From assembly GCA_900546105.1 (NCBI GenBank), contig URBP01000039.1:1-18420 (forward strand): a stretch of 18,420 nucleotides of DNA. Reading direction: 5' to 3'. A program made the position numbers and the translations under genes. The notes under the pieces are model-generated. The model saw only the letters and a list, made by a program, of their open reading frames with translations. It was not told the origin of the DNA and did not search any database. This document shows, one piece after another, positions 1-7,627 of this stretch. Position 1 is the first letter of the stretch. Each line of letters opens with the position of its first letter. This DNA comes from an uncultured Collinsella sp. (lineage in GTDB: Bacteria > Actinomycetota > Coriobacteriia > Coriobacteriales > Coriobacteriaceae).

Positions 1-24
1 CCTAATGCTCTTTAGGAGTTCACT

Positions 25-609
25 ATGAAATATGAAGATCTGAAAATCGTGCAAAAGTGGCGTGAATATGCCGGCCCAAAGGATGAACGCCTGGAGGCTG
101 AGAACGCGAAGATCTACAAGATTGGCTTCGTGCTGCTTTCGTTTGGCATGTTGATGATCTTTTTCTACCAGTTTATAGCTCGACAGGTTACGTGGGTTCA
201 CAGCGACGCTAGTGAAATGCCGCATGGCTTTGCAACGCCGTTCGAGGCAGCCATGTATTTGTGGCTCGTTCTCGTGATGTTGATTTGCGCAGGACTGCAA
301 ACGCGGAAGGGCTATGTCGATACCAATCGTTTTGGGCAAACCGAGCATCTTCCTGTTGGATATTTCCTGCTTGTCAGCGGTCTTAGCGGCGCCGCGTTCG
401 CGCTTGTTATTGCCGCAATGCGCTGTATCGCTGAGGCGCAGATCGTACCGCTCGAAAGCGTCTTTTGGTTGGCGAACCTGGTCACGGGCGTGTTCTGCGG
501 TGCGACGATTTTCGCGGCCACGTTTGCTGTCCTGTGCGCAACGTTTTTCACGGCGAAAAGACGCCGTGCCAAGCTCGAGGCAGAACTCGACTCCTCAGAC
601 GACATTTAA
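25..609 (+). CDS. Small multi-pass membrane protein of unknown function
   Basis: I do not recognise a named family. The 194-residue product begins with a charged, probably cytoplasmic stretch (about residues 1-30) and has four hydrophobic segments at roughly 32-52, 75-92, 111-130 and 145-176, the last one long. It ends in a basic then acidic tail (KRRR near 180, DSSDD near the end). This suggests a small integral membrane protein with both ends in the cytoplasm. The ATG follows an AGGAG at 14-18 with 6-nt spacing, which supports the start. Only 24 bases lie upstream, so its promoter or an upstream co-transcribed gene is outside the window. It converges on the surface-protein gene at 700. Coding status is well supported by RBS, membrane pattern and a terminal hairpin; the function is unknown. 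Confidence 0.8.
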   Translation: MKYEDLKIVQKWREYAGPKDERLEAENAKIYKIGFVLLSFGMLMIFFYQFIARQVTWVHSDASEMPHGFATPFEAAMYLWLVLVMLICAGLQTRKGYVDTNRFGQTEHLPVGYFLLVSGLSGAAFALVIAAMRCIAEAQIVPLESVFWLANLVTGVFCGATIFAATFAVLCATFFTAKRRRAKLEAELDSSDDI

Positions 610-614
610 TGCGC

Positions 615-654
615 AATGGGCTGGCTCTGGGTATTCAGAACCAGCCCATTTTGA
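615..654 (+). terminator. Hairpin terminator after the small membrane protein
   Basis: A perfect 10-bp stem, AATGGGCTGG at 615-624 with CCAGCCCATT at 641-650, continues inward with a 4-bp TCTG/CAGA stem. It starts 6 nt after the stop codon and is followed by a short T stretch (TTTTG). The U-tract is weak, so efficiency is uncertain. On the opposite strand no T-run follows, so it is less likely to serve the convergent surface-protein gene. Confidence 0.6.
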
Positions 655-699
655 TGTTCGATGAGCCGAGTCGGCGCCTCTCACAAAAGTAACTAGGAG

Positions 700-3600
700 C
701 TAGCGAGGCCTATCCGAATTGTCCTCATTGGCGGTGTCTTTTTCGAGCGCCGTGCGGCGGGCGCTGTAGGCGACAAGGCCGGCACCAACTGCGGCGAGCG
801 CTGCTGCGGCTGCGGTTAGGGGGACGTTGCTGTCGCCCGTGCCCGCAAGCGCGCCCGCTTTTCCGGAGCGCTTGTTATTGCCGTGGTCCTTGCCACTGCC
901 GGAGCTGCTTCCGCCGGAGCCGCCGCCCTCGTCAGTACCGCCGCCACTCGAGCTACCATCGCCGTCTGCTGTCATCGGGGCGTCGTGAAGTCCTGTCGTA
1001 TCCGCGCTGTCGCATACGCCGACCTGAACTTCTGAGCGTTCGCATGCCGCGTCGGGCACATGAAGCTCGTGCAGAACGGCACTCAGCGCCGAGTTTGCGC
1101 CCGGTCGGATCTCCTCGAGCGTTACGGGATCGAGCGCCACCAGATTACGCGCCTTCGCATACAGCGTGACGCGTTTGCCCACTTCGTCGCTCCAACTCTC
1201 GGGGATGGCGAAGCTCATGCGGAACTGTGCCGTGCAACCCGGTGCCAGCACGGCGTTGCCGTTGTCGGCTACCAGCGGGTGCGTTGCAAAACGTGCGCCC
1301 AGCGTCTCGAGCGCGTACTTTACGTGTGCCATGTCGTTGGCCGAAGCGTCTTCGGCAAGCTCTGGATCGTAGATCGAAGCCATGCGTGCGTTCGCTCCGA
1401 ATCCGATGGATGCGCTGGAGAACGGCTGGCTGGAGCCCTCTCGGTACAGATCGATTGTGCCGGCAGTCAGCAAAGTGTTGCCGTCGTTTCGCACCGTGAC
1501 CATGAAGGATTCGCCTGCTGCTCCGGGCACCACCGCGCCCGAGGTAGCGACCGCGCCCGTCGGAGTGGCACACGCCACCAGAGGCACTTCGATGCCGTGC
1601 AGCTCTGCCTCGCTCTTCTCCGCGCTCACAATGTGCGTGGCGAGCGCGGAGAGCATGCCTCCCGACGTCAAAAATGTCGTTATCTGATCGACGGGATGGT
1701 CCAGCTCGCACATCACGAACGGCTCCGTGAACAGATCGCCTGCCAAGGTGCTGGCGAAGATGCGGAAGTGCTTGCCCATTACTGCTACCGGGTTGCCTTC
1801 TTCGTCGTAGGTTTGCCCCACCTTGCCATCGGTGTTCTCTACATAGAGCGCGCACCTGCCGTTGTTGCTTACGCTAAACGATGCCGGGCCACAGCCTGCG
1901 GCACCCACGGGCTGCGTTGCAAATGCCGATGCGCCTCGCGTCCAAGTAATATGCTGCAGCTGCTCGTTGACGGTGGCCAAAAAGCCCGAATGTTGTGGCC
2001 ACGGCACCGCATGGGGCACCGTGGCGTCTGGTGGCATAACGCCCCAGCCCGCAATGGACTGGCCGATCACGGCGTACGATGCGCAGCCGCAACCGTCTGC
2101 GGTCTCGTACGCAACGGGCACCACCATTTTGCCGTTGATATTCTCGGGCTCGCTCAGCTCGATACTCGACGGTGCTTGCGGAAAGCGAAGAACTTGGCGG
2201 AACGTCAGGCTGTCGCCCAAATCATCCGACCACAGGGTAAAGCATTCCAGCGCAACCTCGGCCTCGCTGCCGAGCGCCTTTTCTGCGGTGGTTCCGCGGC
2301 GGTGGAGGTAGGCACCCGACAGGCGTCCGTCGATCAGCGTCTTGCCTACCGTGATGCGCGGGCACTGCAGGCAATGGTAGCCATCCTCTTGCAGGCGGCC
2401 GCGCGAGATGCTGCGCCATGACGTATGCGACACAACGCGGATCTCGTCATTACTTATGCGCAGGCGCACAACGGACAGTATGCCGGCTGTGCTTGCCGTA
2501 TCGAAAAGGGTGTTGTCGCCGGCGGGGCGCTCGCCCGAGACCAGCAGCACGTAGGCGTCCTGGTTTCCTCTTCCGTCCGTATATTCCACCACGTCGAAGT
2601 CGTAATCGAATATGCCGTCGCGCTCCACGTCGCCCTCGCCAAACCCAAGGGGAAAGTCCACGGGCGTGGGAGCGGACCACGTGCCGTTTGCCTTTGTGTG
2701 CACCACCAGGCGCGAGCGGCCATTGTCGCCGTAGCGCACCGAGGCGATACGGAACAGGCATTCTACGCCGGCAATCATCGTTAGCTTCATGTGGGCTTCG
2801 CTGAGCACGCCGGAAAACAGCACGTTGTCGCTCGAGGGTTTTATGCCGCCACGCTCGTCCTCCGACACGCCGGCAGAATTGGCGTTGGGGTCCGCAACGG
2901 CGTTCGTTGGCTGACCGATGTAGGTGTACTCATACATCGGCGCGGCGTTTTCGTCGTTCTCTACCAGTGCATGGACGAAATGCTCGATCTGTCCCGTGTC
3001 TTCGCTTTCTGAATCCGCCTCGAGCTCAATGCGCGTGGCCGCTTGATCCCAATCGCGCACGACAGGCGCGGCATTTACGGCAGTGGCCTTAACCTCGGCG
3101 CGTGCGAGCAGCTCGGCGTTGGTGACGATGGTGGCCGATGCGATAAACTGCGGCACACCACCTGCTTCGGCGTTGCCGGCCGAGCCGAAGCAGGCATCCA
3201 ACGTATAAGGCGTATTTCCACCCAATGCCAGCTCAGAGCGCTGGAGTACATACTGGTCGCCATTGTTCACCGACATATTCCACGAATCGATGAGTGTGGG
3301 CCACGACCCCGACCAAGCCTTGGTGGTCCACTTGAACATTACGAACTGGAGTATCACATCGACATCGACGTCTGCACCTACGCGCAGCCGCGGAAGCTGG
3401 TGTCCATCTGTCTTCTCGTACCCAATGAACAGTGTGAGGGATGCGGCGCCACGCACAGCGGACGAAGCGACGCCTGCAATGCCGGCTCCAAAGGTGACGG
3501 CAAGTCCGATCTGGATGGTGAACGAGCCCGACGTGTTGGAATAGTCGAGCGAAATGTTCTTGAAAAACGCCGCGCCGCTGCCGTGCGTGTGGGCGCCCAC

Positions 3601-5067
3601 GGCGAGCGCCAGTTTTGCCAGCACCCAGGGGTTGACGTTTAGGAAAAACGGCACCGGTCCTAGGGTAAACTGCTCGGTCCAATTGAGGTCGGTTCTTACC
3701 TGGAAGAGGGCCTTAATATTGCCGTATGCGGGGTCGTTGTTGTCACCCCAGGTTTTGCCCACCCAATCGTAGGCGAGCGAGCCGTACAGCTGTGTGGCGA
3801 TATCCATCGTGAACAGCGGCGTGCAATGGTGGCGAAGGAGCTTGGTGTTTCTTGGATCGGTGCCCGAACCGGCACTCATACTTTTGTACTGATTCCACTT
3901 CCCCTCCATTTCGTCGAGGTAGCGGTTTGCCTGCTTGGCGCCCGACTCGCGCGGTGACTTCTTCCAGTACTCCGGATCCGGATTGCCCGAATCGTTCATA
4001 TAGCTGGCTGGTTTGTATCCTCCGCCAAACAGCACGTATCCAGCAAACGAGAAATCGAAGAGGATCGGAAATGTGGGTATCCAGCACGTGAACTTATTGC
4101 CGCCGATGCCGGGAAACGCCGCGGGGAAATCAAACGGAGTGACCTCTTGGTCCATGGTAGTGGGGACGATAGTGGTCGAGCCCGATTCCGCCTTTGCGGC
4201 CGGCGCGGTGACAACGGCCATGGGGGATGAGAGCGTGTAGGTTTTGCCCTGATAGTCGAGGACAAAGCGCAGCTTGCACCCTTCCTCCAGAAGGCCCGAT
4301 GCCGCGTCGAGAAACTTGTCTTCGAGTGTGAACGTCGCCAGATTATCCGCGCCTGATGCGCTGGCCTTGATCTGGCCGATCTGCGTGACGGTTTCGGGCG
4401 AGCTACCCGTGGCGGGCATTACCTTGTTGATGTGCAGCGTTGCCTGTCCACCCTGTGGCAGATGTGCCTGTACAATAAAGGCATGCGTGTCGGGTTGGTC
4501 GTTTGCCGCGTCGTCCTTCGGCAATGCCATGAACGTGGCATCAGCGTACTGGATGTCCCATTCGTCGAATGTGAGCTGGCGGAAGTACGGCTCGCCGTCG
4601 GACAGCGGACGTGTGGGTGCGGTTATGGCGGTGCCGCCCTGGATACGCGCAAGGGGAATCTCGACATCGCGGTAGCCCGCCATGCTAATGGAGATGCCGC
4701 CGTTAAAGTCGTACGCGTCGAGAAGCGTTGCCTCGTCCACGTAGTCTTCCGAAAGAGGGGCGACCTCAAAGATGGCCGTGCCTTCGTCATCGGTCGTGGC
4801 GGTGAGCTGCTTGCCTACGGCATAGCGCGATGTGAGCGTGACCTGGGCACCTGCGATGGGCGTATTCTTGTTGGCGACGTCGACCACGACTACACCAAAC
4901 ATGGTGCGCGAGAGAACGAGCACCTTGAAGGGATCTTCTTCGTCGGCATAGGCCGCGGTGGGCGCGAACGGCAGCAGGAAGGCATTTTCGCTTCCCGGCA
5001 CGCGAGGCAACATGATGCTCGCCAGCGAGGACGCTCCAGCAACAAGTAACGAACGGCGATCAAGCAT
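700..5067 (-). CDS. Very large secreted, LAxTG-anchored surface protein
   Basis: The open frame extends to 5352, but I place the start at the ATG at 5067: GGGAG lies 6 nt upstream, and the protein then opens with an export signal (DRRSLLVAG, twin Arg at residues 4-5, hydrophobic stretch, AYA-D cleavage near 41/42). The longer start would overlap the upstream LuxR gene. The product is 1,455 residues. Residues about 55-145 resemble a carboxypeptidase-regulatory/CnaB-like beta sandwich. The middle is rich in beta-type, Gly/aromatic sequence with no domain I can name. Near 1,200-1,300 a CARDB-like segment (VTVRNDGNTLL) appears. A Ser/Gly linker (about 1,362-1,406) leads to LAGTG (1407-1411), a hydrophobic span, then ARR: a sortase sorting signal of LAxTG type. 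It is probably displayed on the cell wall. No sortase is encoded here; substrate and function are unknown. Confidence 0.85.
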   Translation of the reverse strand: MLDRRSLLVAGASSLASIMLPRVPGSENAFLLPFAPTAAYADEEDPFKVLVLSRTMFGVVVVDVANKNTPIAGAQVTLTSRYAVGKQLTATTDDEGTAIFEVAPLSEDYVDEATLLDAYDFNGGISISMAGYRDVEIPLARIQGGTAITAPTRPLSDGEPYFRQLTFDEWDIQYADATFMALPKDDAANDQPDTHAFIVQAHLPQGGQATLHINKVMPATGSSPETVTQIGQIKASASGADNLATFTLEDKFLDAASGLLEEGCKLRFVLDYQGKTYTLSSPMAVVTAPAAKAESGSTTIVPTTMDQEVTPFDFPAAFPGIGGNKFTCWIPTFPILFDFSFAGYVLFGGGYKPASYMNDSGNPDPEYWKKSPRESGAKQANRYLDEMEGKWNQYKSMSAGSGTDPRNTKLLRHHCTPLFTMDIATQLYGSLAYDWVGKTWGDNNDPAYGNIKALFQVRTDLNWTEQFTLGPVPFFLNVNPWVLAKLALAVGAHTHGSGAAFFKNISLDYSNTSGSFTIQIGLAVTFGAGIAGVASSAVRGAASLTLFIGYEKTDGHQLPRLRVGADVDVDVILQFVMFKWTTKAWSGSWPTLIDSWNMSVNNGDQYVLQRSELALGGNTPYTLDACFGSAGNAEAGGVPQFIASATIVTNAELLARAEVKATAVNAAPVVRDWDQAATRIELEADSESEDTGQIEHFVHALVENDENAAPMYEYTYIGQPTNAVADPNANSAGVSEDERGGIKPSSDNVLFSGVLSEAHMKLTMIAGVECLFRIASVRYGDNGRSRLVVHTKANGTWSAPTPVDFPLGFGEGDVERDGIFDYDFDVVEYTDGRGNQDAYVLLVSGERPAGDNTLFDTASTAGILSVVRLRISNDEIRVVSHTSWRSISRGRLQEDGYHCLQCPRITVGKTLIDGRLSGAYLHRRGTTAEKALGSEAEVALECFTLWSDDLGDSLTFRQVLRFPQAPSSIELSEPENINGKMVVPVAYETADGCGCASYAVIGQSIAGWGVMPPDATVPHAVPWPQHSGFLATVNEQLQHITWTRGASAFATQPVGAAGCGPASFSVSNNGRCALYVENTDGKVGQTYDEEGNPVAVMGKHFRIFASTLAGDLFTEPFVMCELDHPVDQITTFLTSGGMLSALATHIVSAEKSEAELHGIEVPLVACATPTGAVATSGAVVPGAAGESFMVTVRNDGNTLLTAGTIDLYREGSSQPFSSASIGFGANARMASIYDPELAEDASANDMAHVKYALETLGARFATHPLVADNGNAVLAPGCTAQFRMSFAIPESWSDEVGKRVTLYAKARNLVALDPVTLEEIRPGANSALSAVLHELHVPDAACERSEVQVGVCDSADTTGLHDAPMTADGDGSSSGGGTDEGGGSGGSSSGSGKDHGNNKRSGKAGALAGTGDSNVPLTAAAAALAAVGAGLVAYSARRTALEKDTANEDNSDRPR

Positions 5068-5184
5068 CTTGGGCTCCCATCCCGCAAATATCGGTGGAAA
5101 TAATCCAATTTTGCGAGAAGACGCTTCGTGGCGGTAGTGCCGTTCGATGGCCAAAATGTCCAAATTGATCGAGCGAAGCGCCGG

Positions 5185-5200
5185 GTTCCGGAACGCGTTC
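5185..5200. promoter_or_regulatory. Overlapping palindromes between regulator and surface-protein genes
   Basis: GTTCCGGAAC (5185-5194) and GAACGCGTTC (5191-5200) are both perfect 10-bp palindromes sharing the GAAC half-site, giving GTTC-CG-GAAC-GC-GTTC. They lie in the 155-bp gap between the LuxR gene stop (5223) and the surface-protein ATG (5067), about 120-130 bp upstream of that ATG. They could be an operator for the adjacent regulator, but no convincing -35/-10 pair is visible beside them. GC-rich DNA makes short palindromes common, so this is tentative. Confidence 0.25.
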
Positions 5201-5222
5201 GATGCGCTTGGCAGCCCGGTCG

Positions 5223-6227
5223 CTAACGCAACATATGCGCGACCAGCTCGGCGCGTGTGCCGATGCCAAGCTTTGCGTATACGCCGGATAGGCGGTTTTT
5301 GACGGTGCCCGGCGATACTCCCATATGGCGTGCGATTTCGGCGTTGGTCCACCCACGACAGGCGAGCATGGCCATGGTGAATTCCGTGGTCGTTAGATCG
5401 TCGGCCACGTCCTCGCCCGAATCGGGGTTGTGGATGCGCCGCCAGCCGTAGCTGAAGCGGTACGTGATCTCGATGATGCGCGCGAAATCGTCAGGGTATT
5501 GCGTTTTTAGGCACGCCTCGATGAGCCCCTGTAAAAGGCCGTGGTGCTCGCCGATGAGCTCGATGAGGCCGTCGGGGCGCGCAATGTCCCAAGCGGCGCC
5601 AAAATGCGCTTTTGCGGCGTCGACGTCTTTGAGACTCATGTATGCCATGGAAGCTGCCAGGTGCAGGAACAGTTCCGAGATGGGATAGCTTCCCTGTTTC
5701 ATAATTAGGGCGTTTTCCGCCATGCCCAGACTGCGGCCATATTCGCCGCGCAGGTACAGGGCATGCGCCATCACGTAGCTGGCGAACAAGCGCAGGCCTT
5801 CGGGCAGATGCGCCGCAAGCGGATAAAACTCTTCGGCAGAATACGGGGAAGGCAAGTGCAGCAGGACGCTCGCGGCCGAGGCGAACAGGATATGCGTGGC
5901 GTGGACGGCGGGCGATTCCTCGTCAGTTGGCGTATCGAGGATGCCCGCAAGGCACCGGCGGGCGTCGGCGATACGGTTGAGCGACAGACTGGCGTATCCG
6001 CAGATAAAGCATGCGGAATAGCGCAGTGCGGGATCGGTGGCGTCAAGATAGGGGCGCGCCGTCTTGGCAGCAAGGGTGGCCTGTCCGCGAAAGTACAGCG
6101 CTTCTGCCGTGGCAATGGCGCGCGAATCGGGGTCGGAAATGCCTGCAACCGCAGCGTCCATCTGCCCCGGCACAAAGGCAGTGCACATCAACGGCATGGG
6201 AACGCATGGGTAGCCATCGCAGTCCAT
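5223..6227 (-). CDS. LuxR-type transcriptional regulator with TPR-like N-terminal region
   Basis: This is a DNA-binding regulator. The last 59 residues (about 276-334) form a LuxR/GerE helix-turn-helix: LTTTEFTMAML, then GWTNAEIARHMGVSPGTVKNRL and a final YAKLGIGTRAELVAHML. The N-terminal 270 residues are Ala/Leu-rich helices resembling TPR-type repeats, as in MalT-like regulators, but without a P-loop or receiver domain, so the signal is unlikely to be phosphorylation. The start is placed at the ATG at 6227 because GGGAG precedes it with 7-nt spacing; an ATG 12 codons upstream (6263) lacks that site and would sit on the likely -10. Length is 334 residues. It lies 155 bp upstream of, and on the same strand as, the surface-protein gene, so that gene is the obvious target. 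The ligand is unknown. Confidence 0.88.
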   Translation of the reverse strand: MDCDGYPCVPMPLMCTAFVPGQMDAAVAGISDPDSRAIATAEALYFRGQATLAAKTARPYLDATDPALRYSACFICGYASLSLNRIADARRCLAGILDTPTDEESPAVHATHILFASAASVLLHLPSPYSAEEFYPLAAHLPEGLRLFASYVMAHALYLRGEYGRSLGMAENALIMKQGSYPISELFLHLAASMAYMSLKDVDAAKAHFGAAWDIARPDGLIELIGEHHGLLQGLIEACLKTQYPDDFARIIEITYRFSYGWRRIHNPDSGEDVADDLTTTEFTMAMLACRGWTNAEIARHMGVSPGTVKNRLSGVYAKLGIGTRAELVAHMLR

Positions 6228-6257
6228 CTTCCATCTCCCAACAGCTGGCAACAATAG

Positions 6258-6374
6258 CAGCAATTGTACTCCTGTTGCTCGGGACTTGAATTTGTGGGTA
6301 TCGCCTACGATTGTGCCGAACGTATAAAGGAAGAGTCTATTGGCGATGCTCCCAAGGTGGCTACCGAAGCCTAG
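6258..6374 (+). other. Possible coding remnant in the intergenic region
   Basis: The 297-bp stretch between the LuxR and GMP synthase genes holds divergent promoter candidates and one plus-strand frame that reads like the C-terminal tail of a protein: GIAYDCAERIKEE followed by SIGDAPKVATEA and a TAG at 6372-6374. There is no start codon with a ribosome site, and an in-frame TAG lies at 6255. It could be the residue of a deleted gene or chance. I do not recognise the parent family. Confidence 0.15.
6263..6290 (-). promoter_or_regulatory. Candidate promoter of the LuxR-type gene
   Basis: Reading the minus strand, TACAAT (6268 to 6263) is a good -10. TTCAAG (6290 to 6285) lies 16 bp upstream as a poor -35. 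Transcription would begin near 6256, giving a leader of about 30 nt before the ATG at 6227. The weak -35 lowers confidence. Confidence 0.35.
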
Positions 6375-6429
6375 CTGACCTCGACATTAGGAAAAAATAC
6401 CACCCCTGTAAAAAGCTCTGTCGCAGCGA

Positions 6430-6458
6430 TGGGAAACGCATCTCGTTCTGCATATAAT
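6430..6458 (+). promoter_or_regulatory. Promoter of the GMP synthase gene
   Basis: A perfect TATAAT at 6453-6458 lies 66 nt upstream of the ATG. Seventeen bases upstream the -35 position reads TGGGAA (6430-6435), only three matches to TTGACA. The leader would be about 60 nt. I saw no purine-riboswitch-like fold in it. Confidence 0.5.
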
Positions 6459-6524
6459 GAGGTCATGTGACGGTGCGTTTGCATACGTGTAACGCATTCC
6501 CATCGAACCGAAAAGGAGCTCTGC

Positions 6525-7505
6525 ATGGATCCCAACAAGCGTCCCGACGACATGGTGCGTATCACCACTCCCGAACTTGCCCAGGCGTTCATCGAAGAGC
6601 AGGTCGCTGCAATCCGCGAGCAGATCGGCGACAAGAAGGTCCTGCTGGCCCTTTCGGGCGGCGTTGACAGCTCGGTTGTCGCGGCCTTGCTCATCAAGGC
6701 CATCGGCAAGCAACTCATCTGCGTGCACGTGAACCACGGCCTGATGCGCAAGGGCGAGAGCGAGCAGGTCGTCGACGTCTTCAAGAACCAGATGGACGCC
6801 AACCTGGTCTATGTTGACGCGACTGATCGCTTCCTGGATAAGCTCGTGGACGTCGAGGAGCCCGAGGCCAAGCGTAAGATTATCGGCGCCGAGTTCATTC
6901 GCGTGTTCGAGGAGGAGGCCCGCAAGGTTGGCGACGAGGTTAGCTTCCTCGCCCAGGGCACCATCTATCCCGACATCCTGGAGTCCCAGGATGGCGTGAA
7001 GGCTCACCACAACGTGGGCGGCCTGCCCGATGACCTGCAGTTTGAGCTCTGCGAGCCCGTCAAGCTGCTGTACAAGGACGAGGTGCGCGTCGTGGGCCGC
7101 GAGCTCGGCCTGCCCGAGAACATGGTTGAGCGTCAGCCGTTCCCCGGTCCTGGCCTGGGCGTCCGCTGCCTTGGCGCCATCACCCGCGACCGTCTTGAGG
7201 CGCTGCGCGAAGCCGACGCCATCGTGCGCGAGGAGATCGACAAGGCAGGTCTGACCATCTGGCAGTATTTTGCCGTCGTGCCCGACTTCCGCGCCACCGG
7301 CGTGCGCGAGGGTAAGCGCGCCTACGACTGGCCCTGCATCATCCGCTGCATCAACACCGTTGACGTCATGACCGCCGAGGTGCCCGAGCTCGACTGGGCG
7401 CTGCTCAAGCGTATTACCGCTCGCGTCACCGCCGAGGTTCCCGGCATCTGCCGAGTGTGCTACGACCTCACGCCGAAGCCCGCCGGCACGGTCGAGTGGG
7501 AGTAA
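6525..7505 (+). CDS. guaA: GMP synthase, ATP-pyrophosphatase subunit lacking the glutaminase domain
   Basis: The family makes GMP from XMP, ATP and an amino donor, the last step of guanine nucleotide synthesis. The PP-loop SGGVDSS is at residues 44-50, TIYPD at 146-150, the lid motif HHNVGGLP at 161-168, and RQPFPGPGLGVR (203-214) opens the dimerisation domain, which ends in the classic GTVEWE. At 326 residues it is about 200 shorter than usual bacterial GuaA (about 510-530). It begins at the linker helix (FIEEQVAAIREQIGD) that normally follows the class I glutamine amidotransferase domain. It therefore resembles the separate B subunit of archaeal two-subunit GMP synthases and needs free ammonia or a glutaminase partner encoded elsewhere. 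Start: AAAAGGAG 6 nt upstream of the ATG and a TATAAT promoter. It is monocistronic, ending at the hairpin at 7586. Confidence 0.93.
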   Translation: MDPNKRPDDMVRITTPELAQAFIEEQVAAIREQIGDKKVLLALSGGVDSSVVAALLIKAIGKQLICVHVNHGLMRKGESEQVVDVFKNQMDANLVYVDATDRFLDKLVDVEEPEAKRKIIGAEFIRVFEEEARKVGDEVSFLAQGTIYPDILESQDGVKAHHNVGGLPDDLQFELCEPVKLLYKDEVRVVGRELGLPENMVERQPFPGPGLGVRCLGAITRDRLEALREADAIVREEIDKAGLTIWQYFAVVPDFRATGVREGKRAYDWPCIIRCINTVDVMTAEVPELDWALLKRITARVTAEVPGICRVCYDLTPKPAGTVEWE

Positions 7506-7539
7506 GCTAACTCAGCTGGTAGGCGACGAGAACTAGCAG

Positions 7540-7570
7540 ATGTGACAAAGGGACAGTCCCTTTGTCACAT
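7540..7570. repeat. 31-bp palindromic repeat, copy 1
   Basis: ATGTGACAAAGGGAC (7540-7554) is followed by a single A and its exact reverse complement (7556-7570). It begins 35 nt after the GMP synthase stop. The same unit recurs at 13509-13539 (4 substitutions) and 16973-17003 (only the central base differs). No transposase is nearby. It behaves like a REP-type or 3'-end element rather than a coding or IS feature. Confidence 0.9.
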
Positions 7571-7585
7571 CCTCGATATTATGTG

Positions 7586-7627
7586 CGGGATGGTACGCCA
7601 CGCGGCGTGCCATCCCGTTCGTTATTT
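7586..7627 (+). terminator. Terminator hairpin between convergent genes, repeat-module copy 1
   Basis: GGGATGGTACGCC (7587-7599), loop ACGC, and GGCGTGCCATCCC (7604-7616) form a 13-bp stem with one G-U wobble. C7586-G7617 extends it, and GTTCGTTATTTT follows on the plus strand. It fits rho-independent termination of the GMP synthase transcript. On the minus strand it lies 5 nt past the histidine kinase stop but has no T-run there. With the palindrome at 7540 and a 16-nt spacer it forms a module repeated at 13509-13596. Confidence 0.75.

Noticed and set aside
664..674. GCCGA-G-TCGGC palindrome near the end of the surface-protein gene
   Set aside because: Only 5 bp per arm with no T-run; expected by chance in GC-rich DNA.
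1060..2421. 453-codon plus-strand open frame
   Set aside because: It lies wholly antisense to the surface-protein gene, is rich in Arg, His, Cys and Ala as expected of a GC-rich shadow frame, and shows no domain.
5068..5352. 95-codon N-terminal extension of the surface-protein frame, overlapping the LuxR gene
   Set aside because: It is basic and signal-less, overlaps the LuxR HTH in another frame, and the internal ATG at 5067 has a ribosome site followed by a proper export signal.
6300..6524. Purine or other riboswitch ahead of the GMP synthase gene
   Set aside because: The expected leader is only about 60 nt and I could not find a conserved aptamer core or an attenuator hairpin in it.
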